Shown: positions 23,656 to 32,056 of the stretch, piece after piece
Numbering within the stretch: position 1 is the stretch's first letter
Layout of the letters: each line of letters begins with the position of its first letter
Origin: Verrucomicrobiia bacterium
GTDB taxonomy: Bacteria; Verrucomicrobiota; Verrucomicrobiia; Verrucomicrobiales; DEV007
Direction: 5' to 3'
NCBI GenBank assembly: GCA_030430255.1
Contig: JAUIGD010000020.1
Location: 1 to 32,904 of the forward strand
Length of the DNA: 32,904 nucleotides
Made by a program: the position numbers and the translations under genes
Notes under the pieces: generated by a model
The model's database searches: none
What the model was told of the DNA's origin: nothing
Seen by the model: only the letters and a program-made list of their open reading frames with translations

Positions 23656-23685
23656 CAGCGCCACACCGCAACCGGTGTGGCGCTG
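23656..23685 (+). terminator. Hairpin after the giant protein gene
   Basis: CAGCGCCACACCG-CAAC-CGGTGTGGCGCTG is a perfect 13-bp stem with a 4-base loop, 41 bases past the stop codon. It is followed only by TTCGCG, so it is a poor textbook terminator but is well placed to end or stabilise the transcript. Confidence 0.6.
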
Positions 23686-24053
23686 TTCGCGTACGCGGCG
23701 GAGCCGACGCGGACCCACCGCCGGAGCCGGCCCGGTCCCCACCGCCGATTTTATGGAAAATGTCCGGGACAATTCCGACACATTGAGCCATACTTCAGCA
23801 GCCCCGCCGGGGGTTCTGAGAGAGACTACACTACTCCATGCGGGATGAACCCCGTTCGAGGCTCTTGATTGAGCCAAGGATCATCCTGAGGTCAACAAGA
23901 TCGGTCGCTCCAGCCCTGGTGGGGCTCTCTCGTTTTCCCCCCCCAAGCGCCCCTTCCCCGCTTGCCTTCCGCGCCCGGCGCCGCTTGAGTCGCGGTTCTG
24001 GGCGCCCGCCAACCGGCCGGCGCCCACGGACACCCAACCCACTTGACGACACA
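23686..24053. other. Intergenic stretch upstream of yicC
   Basis: No gene is supported. There is a small AT-richer patch near 23750-23800, including the palindrome TGTCC-G-GGACA (about 23762-23772), and GGCTC-TTGATT-GAGCC at 23860-23875. The open frame entering yicC from 23838 is Arg/Pro-rich before the true start. The yicC promoter probably lies in this gap, but I cannot place it. Confidence 0.4.
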
Positions 24054-24932
24054 ATGCGCAGCATGACCGGATTCGGACGCGGCGAGGCCTCCGGGGCGGG
24101 CTTCGGCTTCCGCGCCGAAGTGGCGACCGTGAACCGCAAGCAGGCGGATTTCGTGATCGCCATGCCGCGTGAACTGGCTGAACTGGAGCCGCGGGTGCGC
24201 GAGCGGCTCGCCGGCATGGTGTCCCGCGGGCGGGTGAACCTGACCATCGCCGTGACCCCTGACGCCGGCGCTTCAGCCCAGGAGGTGCGGGTCGACGAAG
24301 CGCTCGCGGCAGGCTACTTCGCCGCGCTGCGCCGGCTCGGGGAGAAGCTGGGGATCGCCGAAATGGAGCGTGCGCTCGACCCCCTGCGGGCGCCGGGTGT
24401 GGTGTCGCTGGCGGAATCGCTGCCGGACCCAGAACAGGCGTGGCCACCGCTGCGCGACGCCTTGACCGCCGCCCTGGAGCAGATGGTGGCCATGCGTGAG
24501 GCCGAGGGAGCACACCTGCTCGATGACCTGCAAGCCCGCATCGGCCGGCTCCGCGAACTGGTGGCGGCGATCTCCGAGCGGGCGCCCGGCGTGGCGGCGC
24601 GCTATCGCGAGCTGCTGTTCAAGCGGCTCGCAGCCGCCGGCCTGGAGCTCGACCTCGACGACGAGCGCGTGCAGCGTGAGATCGGCCTGTTCGCCGACCG
24701 GTGTGACATCAGCGAGGAGCTGACACGCCTGGAGAGCCATTTCGCGCAGTGCGAGCGCTACTTCGCCGGCAGCGATGCGGCCGGGCGGCCGCTCGACTTC
24801 CTCGCCCAGGAGATGAACCGCGAACTCAACACGATCGGCAGCAAGGCGAACGACGCCGAGATCGCGCAGCGCGTGGTCGAGGCGAAAACCGAACTCGAGA
24901 AACTGCGCGAGCAAGTGCAGAACGTGGAGTGA
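24054..24932 (+). CDS. yicC: YicC family endoribonuclease
   Basis: 292 residues, the normal family length. The N terminus MRSMTGFGRGEASG is the family hallmark, so ATG 24054 is chosen over the longer open frame; ATG 24063 (MTGFGRG) is a close alternative. VATVNRKQADFVIAMPRELA and PRVRERLAGMVSRGRVNLTI form the first conserved block. The C-terminal block is RCDISEELTRLESHFAQ then GRPLDFLAQEMNRELNTIGS and KANDAEIAQRVVEAKTELEK. YicC proteins are endoribonucleases linked to small-RNA and mRNA decay. The stop overlaps the GTG of gmk (GTGA), a gene order conserved in many bacteria. Confidence 0.93.
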   Translation: MRSMTGFGRGEASGAGFGFRAEVATVNRKQADFVIAMPRELAELEPRVRERLAGMVSRGRVNLTIAVTPDAGASAQEVRVDEALAAGYFAALRRLGEKLGIAEMERALDPLRAPGVVSLAESLPDPEQAWPPLRDALTAALEQMVAMREAEGAHLLDDLQARIGRLRELVAAISERAPGVAARYRELLFKRLAAAGLELDLDDERVQREIGLFADRCDISEELTRLESHFAQCERYFAGSDAAGRPLDFLAQEMNRELNTIGSKANDAEIAQRVVEAKTELEKLREQVQNVE

Positions 24933-25552
24933 AGGCGGCGGGCTCCCAACCCGGGCGCTCGGGCGCCCTGATCGTCCTCTCCGGCCCCGCCGGCTCAGGC
25001 AAGTCGACGATCCTCCGCCGGGCGGTCGAGCGCGACCCCGGCGTCCGCTTCTCGACTTCGTGCACCACGCGCCCGCCGCGCGAGGGCGAGATCGACGGCC
25101 GCGACTACCACTTCCTGTCGGGCGAGGAGTTCGCCCGCCGCGCCGAGGCCGGCGACTTTCTCGAGCACGCCGGCGTCCACAAGTGGCGCTACGGCACGCT
25201 GCGCGCGCCGGTGGTGGATTTGTTAGGGCGCGGGCTGGACGTCGTCATGGACATCGACGTGCAGGGCGCGGAGCAGATCCGCTCGTGCGGGGATCCGGCG
25301 ATCGCCGCCGCGCGGGTGGACGTCTTCGTGAAGCCCGTCGACCCGGCCGAGCTCGAGCGCCGGCTCCGCGAACGCGGCAGCGAGAGCGAGGAGACTTTCC
25401 AGCTGCGGATGCGCAACGCCCTCGCCGAGATGGGGCATTGGCGGGAGTATGGCTACCGCATCCTCAGCGGGACGAAGGAGGAGGACTACGCGGCCTTCGC
25501 CAGCATCCTCGCCGCCGAACGGATGCGCGTGTCCCGGCTGGGCGACAGCTGA
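24929..25552 (+). CDS. gmk: Guanylate kinase
   Basis: 207 residues. Converts GMP and ATP to GDP and ADP in the cytoplasm. The P-loop is GPAGSGKST (19-27), and the GMP-binding segment is STSCTTRPPREGEIDGRDYH with FLSGEEF. DVVMDIDVQGAEQIR is the Walker-B-like segment, and RLRERGSESEETFQLRM is the lid. The start is GTG 24929, which shares four bases with the yicC stop; this gives the usual length and the two genes are translationally coupled. Expected key residues appear to be present. Confidence 0.95.
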   Translation: MKAAGSQPGRSGALIVLSGPAGSGKSTILRRAVERDPGVRFSTSCTTRPPREGEIDGRDYHFLSGEEFARRAEAGDFLEHAGVHKWRYGTLRAPVVDLLGRGLDVVMDIDVQGAEQIRSCGDPAIAAARVDVFVKPVDPAELERRLRERGSESEETFQLRMRNALAEMGHWREYGYRILSGTKEEDYAAFASILAAERMRVSRLGDS

Positions 25553-25593
25553 GACACCTCGTTCCGGACTCCGCCCACCTCCGCAGGACGACC

Positions 25594-26811
25594 ATGCCCT
25601 CCCCCCACACCCCGCCTCCCGTCCGCCTCCGCCTGGCGGCACGTGCGGAGTCCGCCGTCCGCTCGGGGCACCCGTGGGTGTTCGCCGACTCGGTCCGCTC
25701 GGCGAGCCGGGAGGGGGCGGTCGGCGACATCGCGGTCATCTACGACCGGCGGGACAAGTTCCTCGCCGCAGGTCTCTACGACCCGGGTTCACCGCTCCGT
25801 GTCCGGCTGGTACAATGGCGCTCCCCGGCCAAGATCGACGGCGCATTCTGGCGCCAGCGCGCCAGCGAGTGTTCGGGCCGGAGGGGCGCGCCGGGCGCCC
25901 TGCCGCCCGAGACCGACGGCTACCGCTGCATCAACGGCGAGAGCGAGCGCTTCCCCGGTTTGGTCGCCGACCGCTACGGGCCGGTCCTGGTGGTCAAGAT
26001 CTACACCCTCGCCTGGTTGCCGCGCTGGGATGAGGTCGAGGCCGCGCTGCGCGAGACCTTCGCGCCGCAGCACCTGGTCCTCCGCTTCAGCCGCAACATC
26101 GCCCCGGCCGCGCGCCGCGACTTCGGGCTCGCCGAAGGCTTCGCCGGCCCGCCCGGCCCCCCGGTCGTCGTGTTCCGGGAAGCGGGGCTGAGGTTCGAGG
26201 CCGAGGTCCTGCACGGTCAGAAGACGGGGTTCTTCCTCGACCAGCGCGAGAACCGCCTGCGCGCCGCGGGGCTCGCCGGCGGCGGCGAGGTGCTGAACGC
26301 CTTCAGCTTTTCGGGCGGATTCTCGCTGCACGCCGCGGCCGCCGGCGCCCGGGCGGTGACCGACCTCGACATCAGCCGCCACGCGCTCGCCGCGGCAGAG
26401 CGCAACTTCGACCTCAACCGGGGCCTTCCCGACGTGGCGGCGGCGCGCCACGAAACCGTGCAGGCCGACGCCTTCGCCTGGCTCGAGGAGGGCGGCGCAG
26501 GGCGCCGGTTCGACCTCGTCATCGTCGATCCGCCGTCCCTCGCCAGACGCGCGCGAGACCGCGACGCCGCCCTCGCCGGCTACCGGCGGCTCGCCCGCGC
26601 CGCGGTCCGCCGGGTGCGCCCCGGCGGGCACCTCCTGCTCGCCTCGTGTTCCGCACATGTCGACCGCGACGCGTTCTTCTCGCTCGCCCGCGCCGAGGTC
26701 CGCGGGGCCGAATGTTGGACGGCAGGGCACGCCGCCGATCATCCCGCGGCCTTCCGGGAAGCCGACTACTTGAAGGCGATCTGTTTCAAGGTGGCGCGGG
26801 CCGGGGCGTGA
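25594..26811 (+). CDS. rlmI: Class I SAM-dependent rRNA methyltransferase, RlmI family
   Basis: 405 residues. RlmI makes 5-methylcytosine in 23S rRNA (position 1962 in E. coli). The N-terminal PUA-like domain (about 8-75) includes SGHPWVFADSV. The central EEHEE-type part has YRCINGESERFPGLVADRYG. The family hallmark HGQKTGFFLDQRENRLRA precedes SAM motif I, NAFSFSGGFSLHAAAAGA. The substrate-site motif is VDPPSLARR, and ASCSAHVDRDAFF carries the catalytic Cys. ATG 25594 follows AGGA at a good distance, one of the few clear ribosome binding sites here. The specific target base is inferred from the family. It lies 41 bases after gmk. Confidence 0.85.
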   Translation: MPSPHTPPPVRLRLAARAESAVRSGHPWVFADSVRSASREGAVGDIAVIYDRRDKFLAAGLYDPGSPLRVRLVQWRSPAKIDGAFWRQRASECSGRRGAPGALPPETDGYRCINGESERFPGLVADRYGPVLVVKIYTLAWLPRWDEVEAALRETFAPQHLVLRFSRNIAPAARRDFGLAEGFAGPPGPPVVVFREAGLRFEAEVLHGQKTGFFLDQRENRLRAAGLAGGGEVLNAFSFSGGFSLHAAAAGARAVTDLDISRHALAAAERNFDLNRGLPDVAAARHETVQADAFAWLEEGGAGRRFDLVIVDPPSLARRARDRDAALAGYRRLARAAVRRVRPGGHLLLASCSAHVDRDAFFSLARAEVRGAECWTAGHAADHPAAFREADYLKAICFKVARAGA

Positions 26812-26875
26812 CCGTGGGTTGCCGCTCCGGAGGAGACAGACTTCGACCTCCAGCCAGCGGTGCGGAACGTGGCAT

Positions 26876-26916
26876 CGGCGTCCCGCCGCTGTCCATGCCG
26901 GAGGCGTCCCGCCTCC
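26876..26916. repeat. Two TCC-loop hairpins
   Basis: CGGCG-TCC-CGCCG (26876-26888) and GGAGGCG-TCC-CGCCTCC (26900-26916) stand 11 bases apart, downstream of the methyltransferase gene and facing the end of the opposite operon. The stems differ; both enclose GTCCC. No T-run follows. They resemble the hairpins at 7642-7770 and in the 76-bp array. Confidence 0.65.
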
Positions 26917-26963
26917 AGACCCGGGTGCTGACTACGCCGGGCAGAGCCGTGCGGCGCGCGCCC

Positions 26964-27425
26964 TCACGCCACGCCCATCAGCATGGCCACGAACAGCACC
27001 ATCAATCCACCGGAGAGGGCGATCTGGAGCTTCGGGACAAGCCGGTTGAGCAAGGGCTCTCCTGCCCCCCCCACCTCACCGGCACGACGGCGCGCGTCCC
27101 ACTTCTGCCGGTGGAGATGGAACAGGGTATCGACTTTGACCGCGCTGCCGACCCACTGCGTGTAGAGCACCATCGGGATGTCCCACAGCGAGAGCCGATG
27201 CCCTTCGATGCTGAGCAACAACAGGTAGAGCATGCGCACACCGATCACGATGATCGCGTAGAGGACGAGCGCGTAGGGGCTGATGAAAACAGCCGCCCAG
27301 ATCGCGCTGGCGGGACCGATGAGGCTCGTCCACATGGAGATGCGCTGATCGACCAGGCACCACCAGTTGAAGAGTCGCTGCGGCCCGAGCCCGAGCCGGA
27401 TCGCGCGGCCGTTGTTGCGCAGCAT
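26964..27425 (-). pseudogene. C-terminal fragment of an Alg8-like glycosyltransferase
   Basis: 153 residues from ATG 27425. NMLRNNGRAIRLGLGPQRLF, then WWCLVDQRISMWTSLIGPAS, and later SIEGHRLSLWDIPMVLYTQW with FHLHRQKWDARRR, match by eye the last 150 or so residues of Alg8, the membrane glycosyltransferase of alginate synthesis ([50 protein letters not shown] in Pseudomonas). Homology begins before the ATG: in the same frame the preceding codons read EGRWFGN, also Alg8-like. Upstream of that lies the RNase III-like gene in another frame, so the GT2 catalytic domain (DxD, QxxRW) is missing. It contains about four membrane helices. Most likely a remnant left by a deletion; a retained membrane-only protein is possible. 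Confidence 0.6.
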
Positions 27426-27444
27426 GTTGCCGAACCAGCGACCC

Positions 27445-27744
27445 TCAGCGCCGCCCCGGCGTCCGCTTCCGCTCCTGGGCGAGGAACCGCGGCAGCAGTT
27501 CGCTCTCGATGTGGGAGTACGCCGCTGCCAGCCCGCCGGTCTCATAGCTGCGACCGATCGCCGCCTCGATGGCCGTCGGGTTGCCGATGGTCGCGAGGAA
27601 GCCGTTCGAGGTCATGCGCGCGAACATCTCGGCGTCCATCTTGCCGCGCTCCCGCAGGATCCATTCGCGGGCGAACAGCCCGAGCGCGGCGTCGCCCACC
27701 CAGGCCTGCTCGCGCTCGATCTGTACCGGGTCGGCTTTGGCCAT
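27445..27744 (-). CDS. RNase III-fold protein, Mini-III-like
   Basis: 99 residues. AWVGDAALGLFAREWILRE matches the Mini-III signature (A-Y-x-GDAV...YVRE) with the metal-binding Asp in GDA, and PTAIEAAIGRSYETGGLAAA corresponds to the second catalytic segment (EALIG...YL). In classical RNase III a Glu four residues before that Asp also takes part; here, as in Mini-III, it is Ala. The Glu that normally follows GDAV is Gly/Leu here, so activity is uncertain. Mini-III matures 23S rRNA in Bacillus. There is no double-strand RNA-binding domain. It starts 7 bases after the GH57 stop, so it belongs to that operon. Confidence 0.65.
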   Translation of the reverse strand: MAKADPVQIEREQAWVGDAALGLFAREWILRERGKMDAEMFARMTSNGFLATIGNPTAIEAAIGRSYETGGLAAAYSHIESELLPRFLAQERKRTPGRR

Positions 27745-27751
27745 CGCCCGA

Positions 27752-29038
27752 TCAGTCGCGCCGGCCCGGCTTGCAGGCGGCGATCTTCTCCACCGCGGCG
27801 CGGAGTTTCTCGGCCTTCCGGAGCCGCTTCTCCGCCGCTTTCTCCTCCAGCCTCCGGCGCGCGCGCACCTGCAGGTCGGACAGCGCGTTCATGAAATAGA
27901 CGTAGGCGTCGTACGGGCTGTCGTAGGGGCGGAAGGAGGCGTGGACTTCACCCTCCGCGCCGCCCTTGGTGCTCATGTAGTAGAAGTGGTCGCTGGTCTG
28001 CATCTTCGACCATTGGTGCAGGAGCTCCGGGTCGTTGCACTTCTTCACCACCTTGCGCAGGTCGAGGATCTTCTTCTTCGCCTCGAACTGCATCGGGTTC
28101 GCCTTCCACGGTGAGAGGTCCTTGCTGGCGTCCGCCCAGGTGGTGATCTCGTGGCAATCGTAGATGCCCGCCGCCTTGTGCGCCTTCAGGGCCTCGCGCG
28201 GGGTAGTGAAACGCGCGCCCGCCGCCAACACCGCCTCGGGGAGGCCGCGCCAGAACTCGAAGATCCCGCTCCCGGCGGGCTGATGTTCCCCGATCGTCTC
28301 GTAGTCGAGGAAGAGGTTCACCACGTCACCCGGTTCGGCGGCCAGCCATGCGGCGAACTTCTCCGGGGTCAAGGGGTGCTCGCTCCAGCCGGGGTCAGCG
28401 AATCGGAACCCGAGGTCGTCCGAGAGCCGCCCGTTGCGGGTCAGCACCTTCATCCGCTTCACGTTCGGGCTGCGGTAGGCGTGGTTGGGCGAACGCCCGG
28501 CCAACACCCGGTCGACGCCCTCGGCGAGCATGCCCTTGTAGCCGAGCTTCTCGACGAACGCGGCCAGCTCGTTGAAATAGACCAGCTCGGTGTGGCGCAG
28601 GACCTTCGGCTTCGCGCCGAAAACCTCCTTGAGCTTCTCGCCGTGCAGCTCCACCTGGCGCCTGAATTCACGGCCGGAGGAGCGGAAGCAGAGCGAGTGG
28701 TAATAGGTCTCAGCCAGCAGCTCGACGCAGCCGGTGGCGTGCAGGTCGACGAAGCTCTGCAGCGCGTCCGGGCGGTGGTGCTCGAGTTGCTCGACCAACA
28801 CCCCGCTGAGCGACAGGCCCATCTTGAAGCGCCCGCCGAGGCGGTCGGCCAATTCTTTGAACATCGCGTTCGCCGGCAGGTAACACCGGTCCGCGACCCT
28901 GGAGACGATCTCGCCGTTCAGTGCGTCGTCCTCGTAGAACGGGTCGGTGCCGATCTGGAAGAAGCTGTACGGCTTCAGCCGGTTCGGCTGGTGCGCTTCG
29001 AAATAGAGGCAGACGTCTGGCGGCGAAGTTGGCATCAT
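27752..29038 (-). CDS. Glycoside hydrolase family 57 (alpha-amylase/glucan-acting)
   Basis: 428 residues from ATG 29038. An in-frame TTG at 29050 overlaps the previous gene and is less likely. The five GH57 segments can be followed. CLYFEAHQPNRL carries the HQP motif (16-18); LLAETYYHSLCF is next; VLRHTELVYFNELAAF holds the probable nucleophile Glu151; LDYETIGEHQPAG holds the probable acid Asp245 with Glu247. GH57 enzymes cleave or transfer alpha-1,4-glucan chains. The C terminus is a basic coiled stretch (RARRRLEEKAAEKRLRKAEK). It begins 4 bases after the stop of the glycogen-synthase-like gene, and the pair probably acts on a storage glucan in the cytoplasm. Confidence 0.9.
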   Translation of the reverse strand: MMPTSPPDVCLYFEAHQPNRLKPYSFFQIGTDPFYEDDALNGEIVSRVADRCYLPANAMFKELADRLGGRFKMGLSLSGVLVEQLEHHRPDALQSFVDLHATGCVELLAETYYHSLCFRSSGREFRRQVELHGEKLKEVFGAKPKVLRHTELVYFNELAAFVEKLGYKGMLAEGVDRVLAGRSPNHAYRSPNVKRMKVLTRNGRLSDDLGFRFADPGWSEHPLTPEKFAAWLAAEPGDVVNLFLDYETIGEHQPAGSGIFEFWRGLPEAVLAAGARFTTPREALKAHKAAGIYDCHEITTWADASKDLSPWKANPMQFEAKKKILDLRKVVKKCNDPELLHQWSKMQTSDHFYYMSTKGGAEGEVHASFRPYDSPYDAYVYFMNALSDLQVRARRRLEEKAAEKRLRKAEKLRAAVEKIAACKPGRRD

Positions 29039-29042
29039 TTTG

Positions 29043-30431
29043 TTAGGCAACCCCCAAGCGCTCCCCGTAGAGCGCGGCGATGCGCCCGGCGGCGGCCTCC
29101 CAAGTACAGTTGAGCTGGTCTTCGCGGGAGGCCTCGACCGCCGCGGCGTGCGCCTCCGGCTCGGTGAGCAGCTCGTTGATGTGCTTCGCCATCAGCTCGA
29201 CGTCCCAATAGTCGGCGGCGCGGGCATGGGTGAGCACCTCGGCCACCCCGGACTGCTTCGAGATCACCGCCGGGATGTCGAACTGGGCGGCCTCGAGCGC
29301 CGACAGCCCGAACGGCTCGGAGACCGAGGGCATGACGTAGACGTCGGTCATCGACAGGAGGTGGTTGACCCGCTCCTTGTTGAGGAAGCCGGTGAAGTGC
29401 AGCCGGTCGCCGACGTCGCGAAACGCGCCGGCCTCGATGAGGCCCTTCAGCCGCTCGCCGGTCCCCGCCATCACGAAACGGACGTCGCGGTTCGTCTCGA
29501 GCACCTTGGCCGCGATCTCGAGGAAGAACTCCGGCCCCTTCTGGCCGGTGATGCGGCCGAGGAAGAGCACCAGCTTCTCCGGGAACGGCTTCTCGGTGCG
29601 GAACACCTCGACCGGCTCGGCACCGTTGTGGACGAAGTGCACCTTGGCCGGGTCGATCCCGTAATGGCCTGTGCAGATCGTCCCGGTATAGCGGCTCACG
29701 GGGATGACGAGGTCCGCCTCCTCCATCGCCGCGCGCTCGATGTCGTAGACCCAGCCACGCGCGTCCGGCCCGCCGCGGTCGTAACTGAGCGAGTGGACGT
29801 GCAGGACCAGCGGCTTGCCCGTGCGGCGCTTGATCTCCACCCCGGCCGGGAAGGTCATCCAGTCGTGGGCGTGCACGAGGTCGAAGTCGCGCCCCTCGGC
29901 CATCCCGGCGGCGACGCGGGCGTATCGCATCACCTTCTCGCCGACGTCTTCGCCGTAGAGGGCGTCGCCTTGGAAGATCGCCAAGTCTTCGCGCCCGAAC
30001 GGTGCCACCGGCTCCGGCGCACGATCTGCCGTTGCGCCTCCCTCCGCCGCAGCGGCTGCCCCGCCCGATTCGGCCATCGCCTCCGCCACGCGGAAACCTT
30101 CGCCGTCCGGTTCCGCGTACGGCAGCAGGTCGGCCGGGATCAACTCGACCGAGGCGAAGCGGCGGAACGGGGCATCCCCGCCGGCGAGCGCCGCCGCCAC
30201 CGACTGTGGCAGCGGGGCACCAGGGTCAGCTAAGTGGTTGAAACCCAACAACTCCACGCCGCGCACAGCGAATTCGGGGTCGGTCTTCGGCAGGAAGAAA
30301 GTCAGGTCGACGTGTTCCGCCATCGCCTTGCCCATGCCGAGACAGGCGATGCCGAGACCACCGTTGATTAGGGGCGGGAACTCCCACCCGAGCATGAGGA
30401 CGTTGGGTCGATGCACTCGATTCAAATACAT
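29043..30431 (-). CDS. GT4 family glycosyltransferase, glycogen-synthase-like
   Basis: 462 residues. MLGWEFPPLINGGLGIACLG is the typical N-terminal glucan-synthase type motif (K/G-GGLG), here without the Lys of bacterial GlgA. DLVHAHDWMTFPAG follows, then VHNGAEPVEVF and FLGRITGQKGPEFFLEIA. SEPFGLSALEA contains the GT4 E-x7-E motif that holds the sugar nucleotide. A Gly/Ala-rich insertion at about 123-140 (ESGGAAAAAEGGATADRAPE) is unusual. GT4 enzymes paired with GH57 proteins are known in bacteria and archaea and make alpha-1,4-glucans. It heads the operon GT4, GH57, Mini-III-like, Alg8 fragment. Confidence 0.88.
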   Translation of the reverse strand: MYLNRVHRPNVLMLGWEFPPLINGGLGIACLGMGKAMAEHVDLTFFLPKTDPEFAVRGVELLGFNHLADPGAPLPQSVAAALAGGDAPFRRFASVELIPADLLPYAEPDGEGFRVAEAMAESGGAAAAAEGGATADRAPEPVAPFGREDLAIFQGDALYGEDVGEKVMRYARVAAGMAEGRDFDLVHAHDWMTFPAGVEIKRRTGKPLVLHVHSLSYDRGGPDARGWVYDIERAAMEEADLVIPVSRYTGTICTGHYGIDPAKVHFVHNGAEPVEVFRTEKPFPEKLVLFLGRITGQKGPEFFLEIAAKVLETNRDVRFVMAGTGERLKGLIEAGAFRDVGDRLHFTGFLNKERVNHLLSMTDVYVMPSVSEPFGLSALEAAQFDIPAVISKQSGVAEVLTHARAADYWDVELMAKHINELLTEPEAHAAAVEASREDQLNCTWEAAAGRIAALYGERLGVA

Positions 30432-30434
30432 CGC

Positions 30435-30464
30435 ATTTAATCCGCAAAACCCGTGCCATGTCGA
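30435..30464 (-). promoter_or_regulatory. Candidate promoter of the GT4/GH57 operon
   Basis: On the minus strand TCGACA (30464-30459) and TTAAAT (30440-30435) are 18 bases apart. The -10 box ends only 3 bases before the ATG at 30431, so transcription would begin inside or just after that codon. Either the promoter lies elsewhere or translation starts at a later Met. Confidence 0.35.
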
Positions 30465-30501
30465 GCGCGCGGTCGCCGGCGGCTCAAAATAGCTGCCGCG
30501 A

Positions 30502-32001
30502 TCAAAGCCCGCGCGCCCTCTCGATGCCGCGGATCAAGCCCATCGCCTTGTTGACGGTCTCGTTGTATTCGTACTCGGGATCGGAGTCCGCGACGACGCC
30601 CGCACCCGCTTGGACATAGGCCTTCCCGCCTTTCAGCACCGCCGTCCGCAGGGCGATGCAGGAGTCGTGGTTGCCGTCGAAGCCGAAGTATCCGACCGCG
30701 CCCGAGTAGGCGCAGCGCTTGCTCTTCTCGAGCTCGTTGATGATCTGCATCGCCCGCACCTTGGGCGCGCCGCTGACGGTCCCGGCGGGGAAGGTCGCGC
30801 GCATCACATCGTAGGCGCTTGCCCCGGGGCGCAGGCGGCCGCTGACGTTGGAGACGATGTGCATGACGTGCGAGTAGCGCTCGACGATCATGAAGTCGTC
30901 CACGCGGACGCTGTCGAACTCAGCCGCGCGGCCGACGTCGTTGCGCGCGAGGTCGACGAGCATGATGTGCTCGGCTCGCTCCTTCGGGTCCTCCAGCAAC
31001 TCTTCGGCCAGCCGGTCGTCCTCCTCCGGGGTCGCGCCCCGCCAGCGGGTGCCGGCGATGGGGCGGATGTCGATGCGCCCGTCGATGGCGCGCACGTGCA
31101 CCTCGGGCGAACAGCCGACCAACGCGAGTTCGCCGAACTGTAGGCAGAACATGTACGGCGAGGGGTTGACGAACCGCAGCGCCCGATAGAGATCGACCGG
31201 CGCCCCGTCGAAATCGACCTCGAACCGTTGCGAGGGCACCACCTGGAAGGCGTCGCCCGCGCGGATGTATTCCTTGGCCTTCTCGACCATCGCGCAATAC
31301 TCCGCCTCCGACGTATTGCTGCGCGGCTCGGCGGGGACGGTGGCGGCGCCGGCCATGAGCGGCTGGAAGGCGGCGCCGCTGGTGAGGCGGGCGACCGCCC
31401 GGTGGATGGTGTCGCGGGCGCGGGCGTAGGCGGCGGCGAGATCCGTTTCGCCCTCCGTGAGGACGTTGGCGACGATGCTGAGTTTGCGCAGGCGGTGGTC
31501 GAAGATGACCACGGTGTCGGTGACCATGAAGGCCATGTCCGGCAGGCCCAGCTGGTCGGGCGGCGGCGCCGGGACGCTCGGTTCGAAGTAGCGCACCGCG
31601 TCGTAGGCGAGGTAGCCGACGGCGCCCCCGTAGAAAACCGGCAGCTCGCCGGGCTCGGTGACCGGCTTGAAGCGCGCCATGAAGGCCTCCAGGTCGGCGA
31701 GCGGATCGCCCGACTCGCTGTCGAACTCGCGCCGCTCACCGTCCTCGGTGATCTCCACCCGCGTGCCGCGCGCCACGATCAACGCCCTGGGCGCCGAGCC
31801 GACGAAGGAGTAGCGCCCGCCGTGGTCAGTGCTTTCGGCCGACTCCAACAAGAACCCGTGGCGCCCGTCGGCGAGCTTGTGGAACGCCGACAGCGGCGTC
31901 TCGTAGTCGGCCGTCATCTCCGCCCACACCGGCACGAGGTTGCCGCGCCCGGCGCGGGCGGTGAACTCGTCGAAACTCGGTTGCAATGGGATCTCTGGCA
32001 C
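30502..32001 (-). CDS. trpE: Anthranilate synthase component I
   Basis: 499 residues from GTG 32001. TrpE turns chorismate and ammonia (from the TrpG subunit) into anthranilate, the first step of tryptophan synthesis. The Trp feedback site LLES is at 51-54. The chorismate-binding core includes AGDAFQVVPSQRFEVDF, NPSPYMFCLQFGELALVGCS, IRPIAGTRWRG, EHIMLVDLARNDVGR, TFPAGTVSGAPKVRAM and YVQAGAGVVADSDPEYE. The frame stays open to TTG 32064, but those 21 residues are hydrophobic and not conserved, and would overlap the transposase gene. GTG 32001 gives the standard length. No trpG, trpD or leader-peptide attenuator is in the window. It stands 70 bases upstream of the GT4 gene. Confidence 0.94.
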   Translation of the reverse strand: MPEIPLQPSFDEFTARAGRGNLVPVWAEMTADYETPLSAFHKLADGRHGFLLESAESTDHGGRYSFVGSAPRALIVARGTRVEITEDGERREFDSESGDPLADLEAFMARFKPVTEPGELPVFYGGAVGYLAYDAVRYFEPSVPAPPPDQLGLPDMAFMVTDTVVIFDHRLRKLSIVANVLTEGETDLAAAYARARDTIHRAVARLTSGAAFQPLMAGAATVPAEPRSNTSEAEYCAMVEKAKEYIRAGDAFQVVPSQRFEVDFDGAPVDLYRALRFVNPSPYMFCLQFGELALVGCSPEVHVRAIDGRIDIRPIAGTRWRGATPEEDDRLAEELLEDPKERAEHIMLVDLARNDVGRAAEFDSVRVDDFMIVERYSHVMHIVSNVSGRLRPGASAYDVMRATFPAGTVSGAPKVRAMQIINELEKSKRCAYSGAVGYFGFDGNHDSCIALRTAVLKGGKAYVQAGAGVVADSDPEYEYNETVNKAMGLIRGIERARGL

Positions 32002-32056
32002 GAGCGCCGTTACATGGGAATGGCCGAGAAAACAAGCGGCGAGGAGAAAAAAGGGG

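Noticed and set aside
20670-23666. Minus-strand open frame of 998 codons opposite the giant protein
   Set aside because: Val/Asp/Gly-rich mirror of thrombospondin-repeat codons, with no domain of its own.
30502-32001. A trp operon
   Set aside because: Only trpE is present; neighbours are a transposase and glucan genes.
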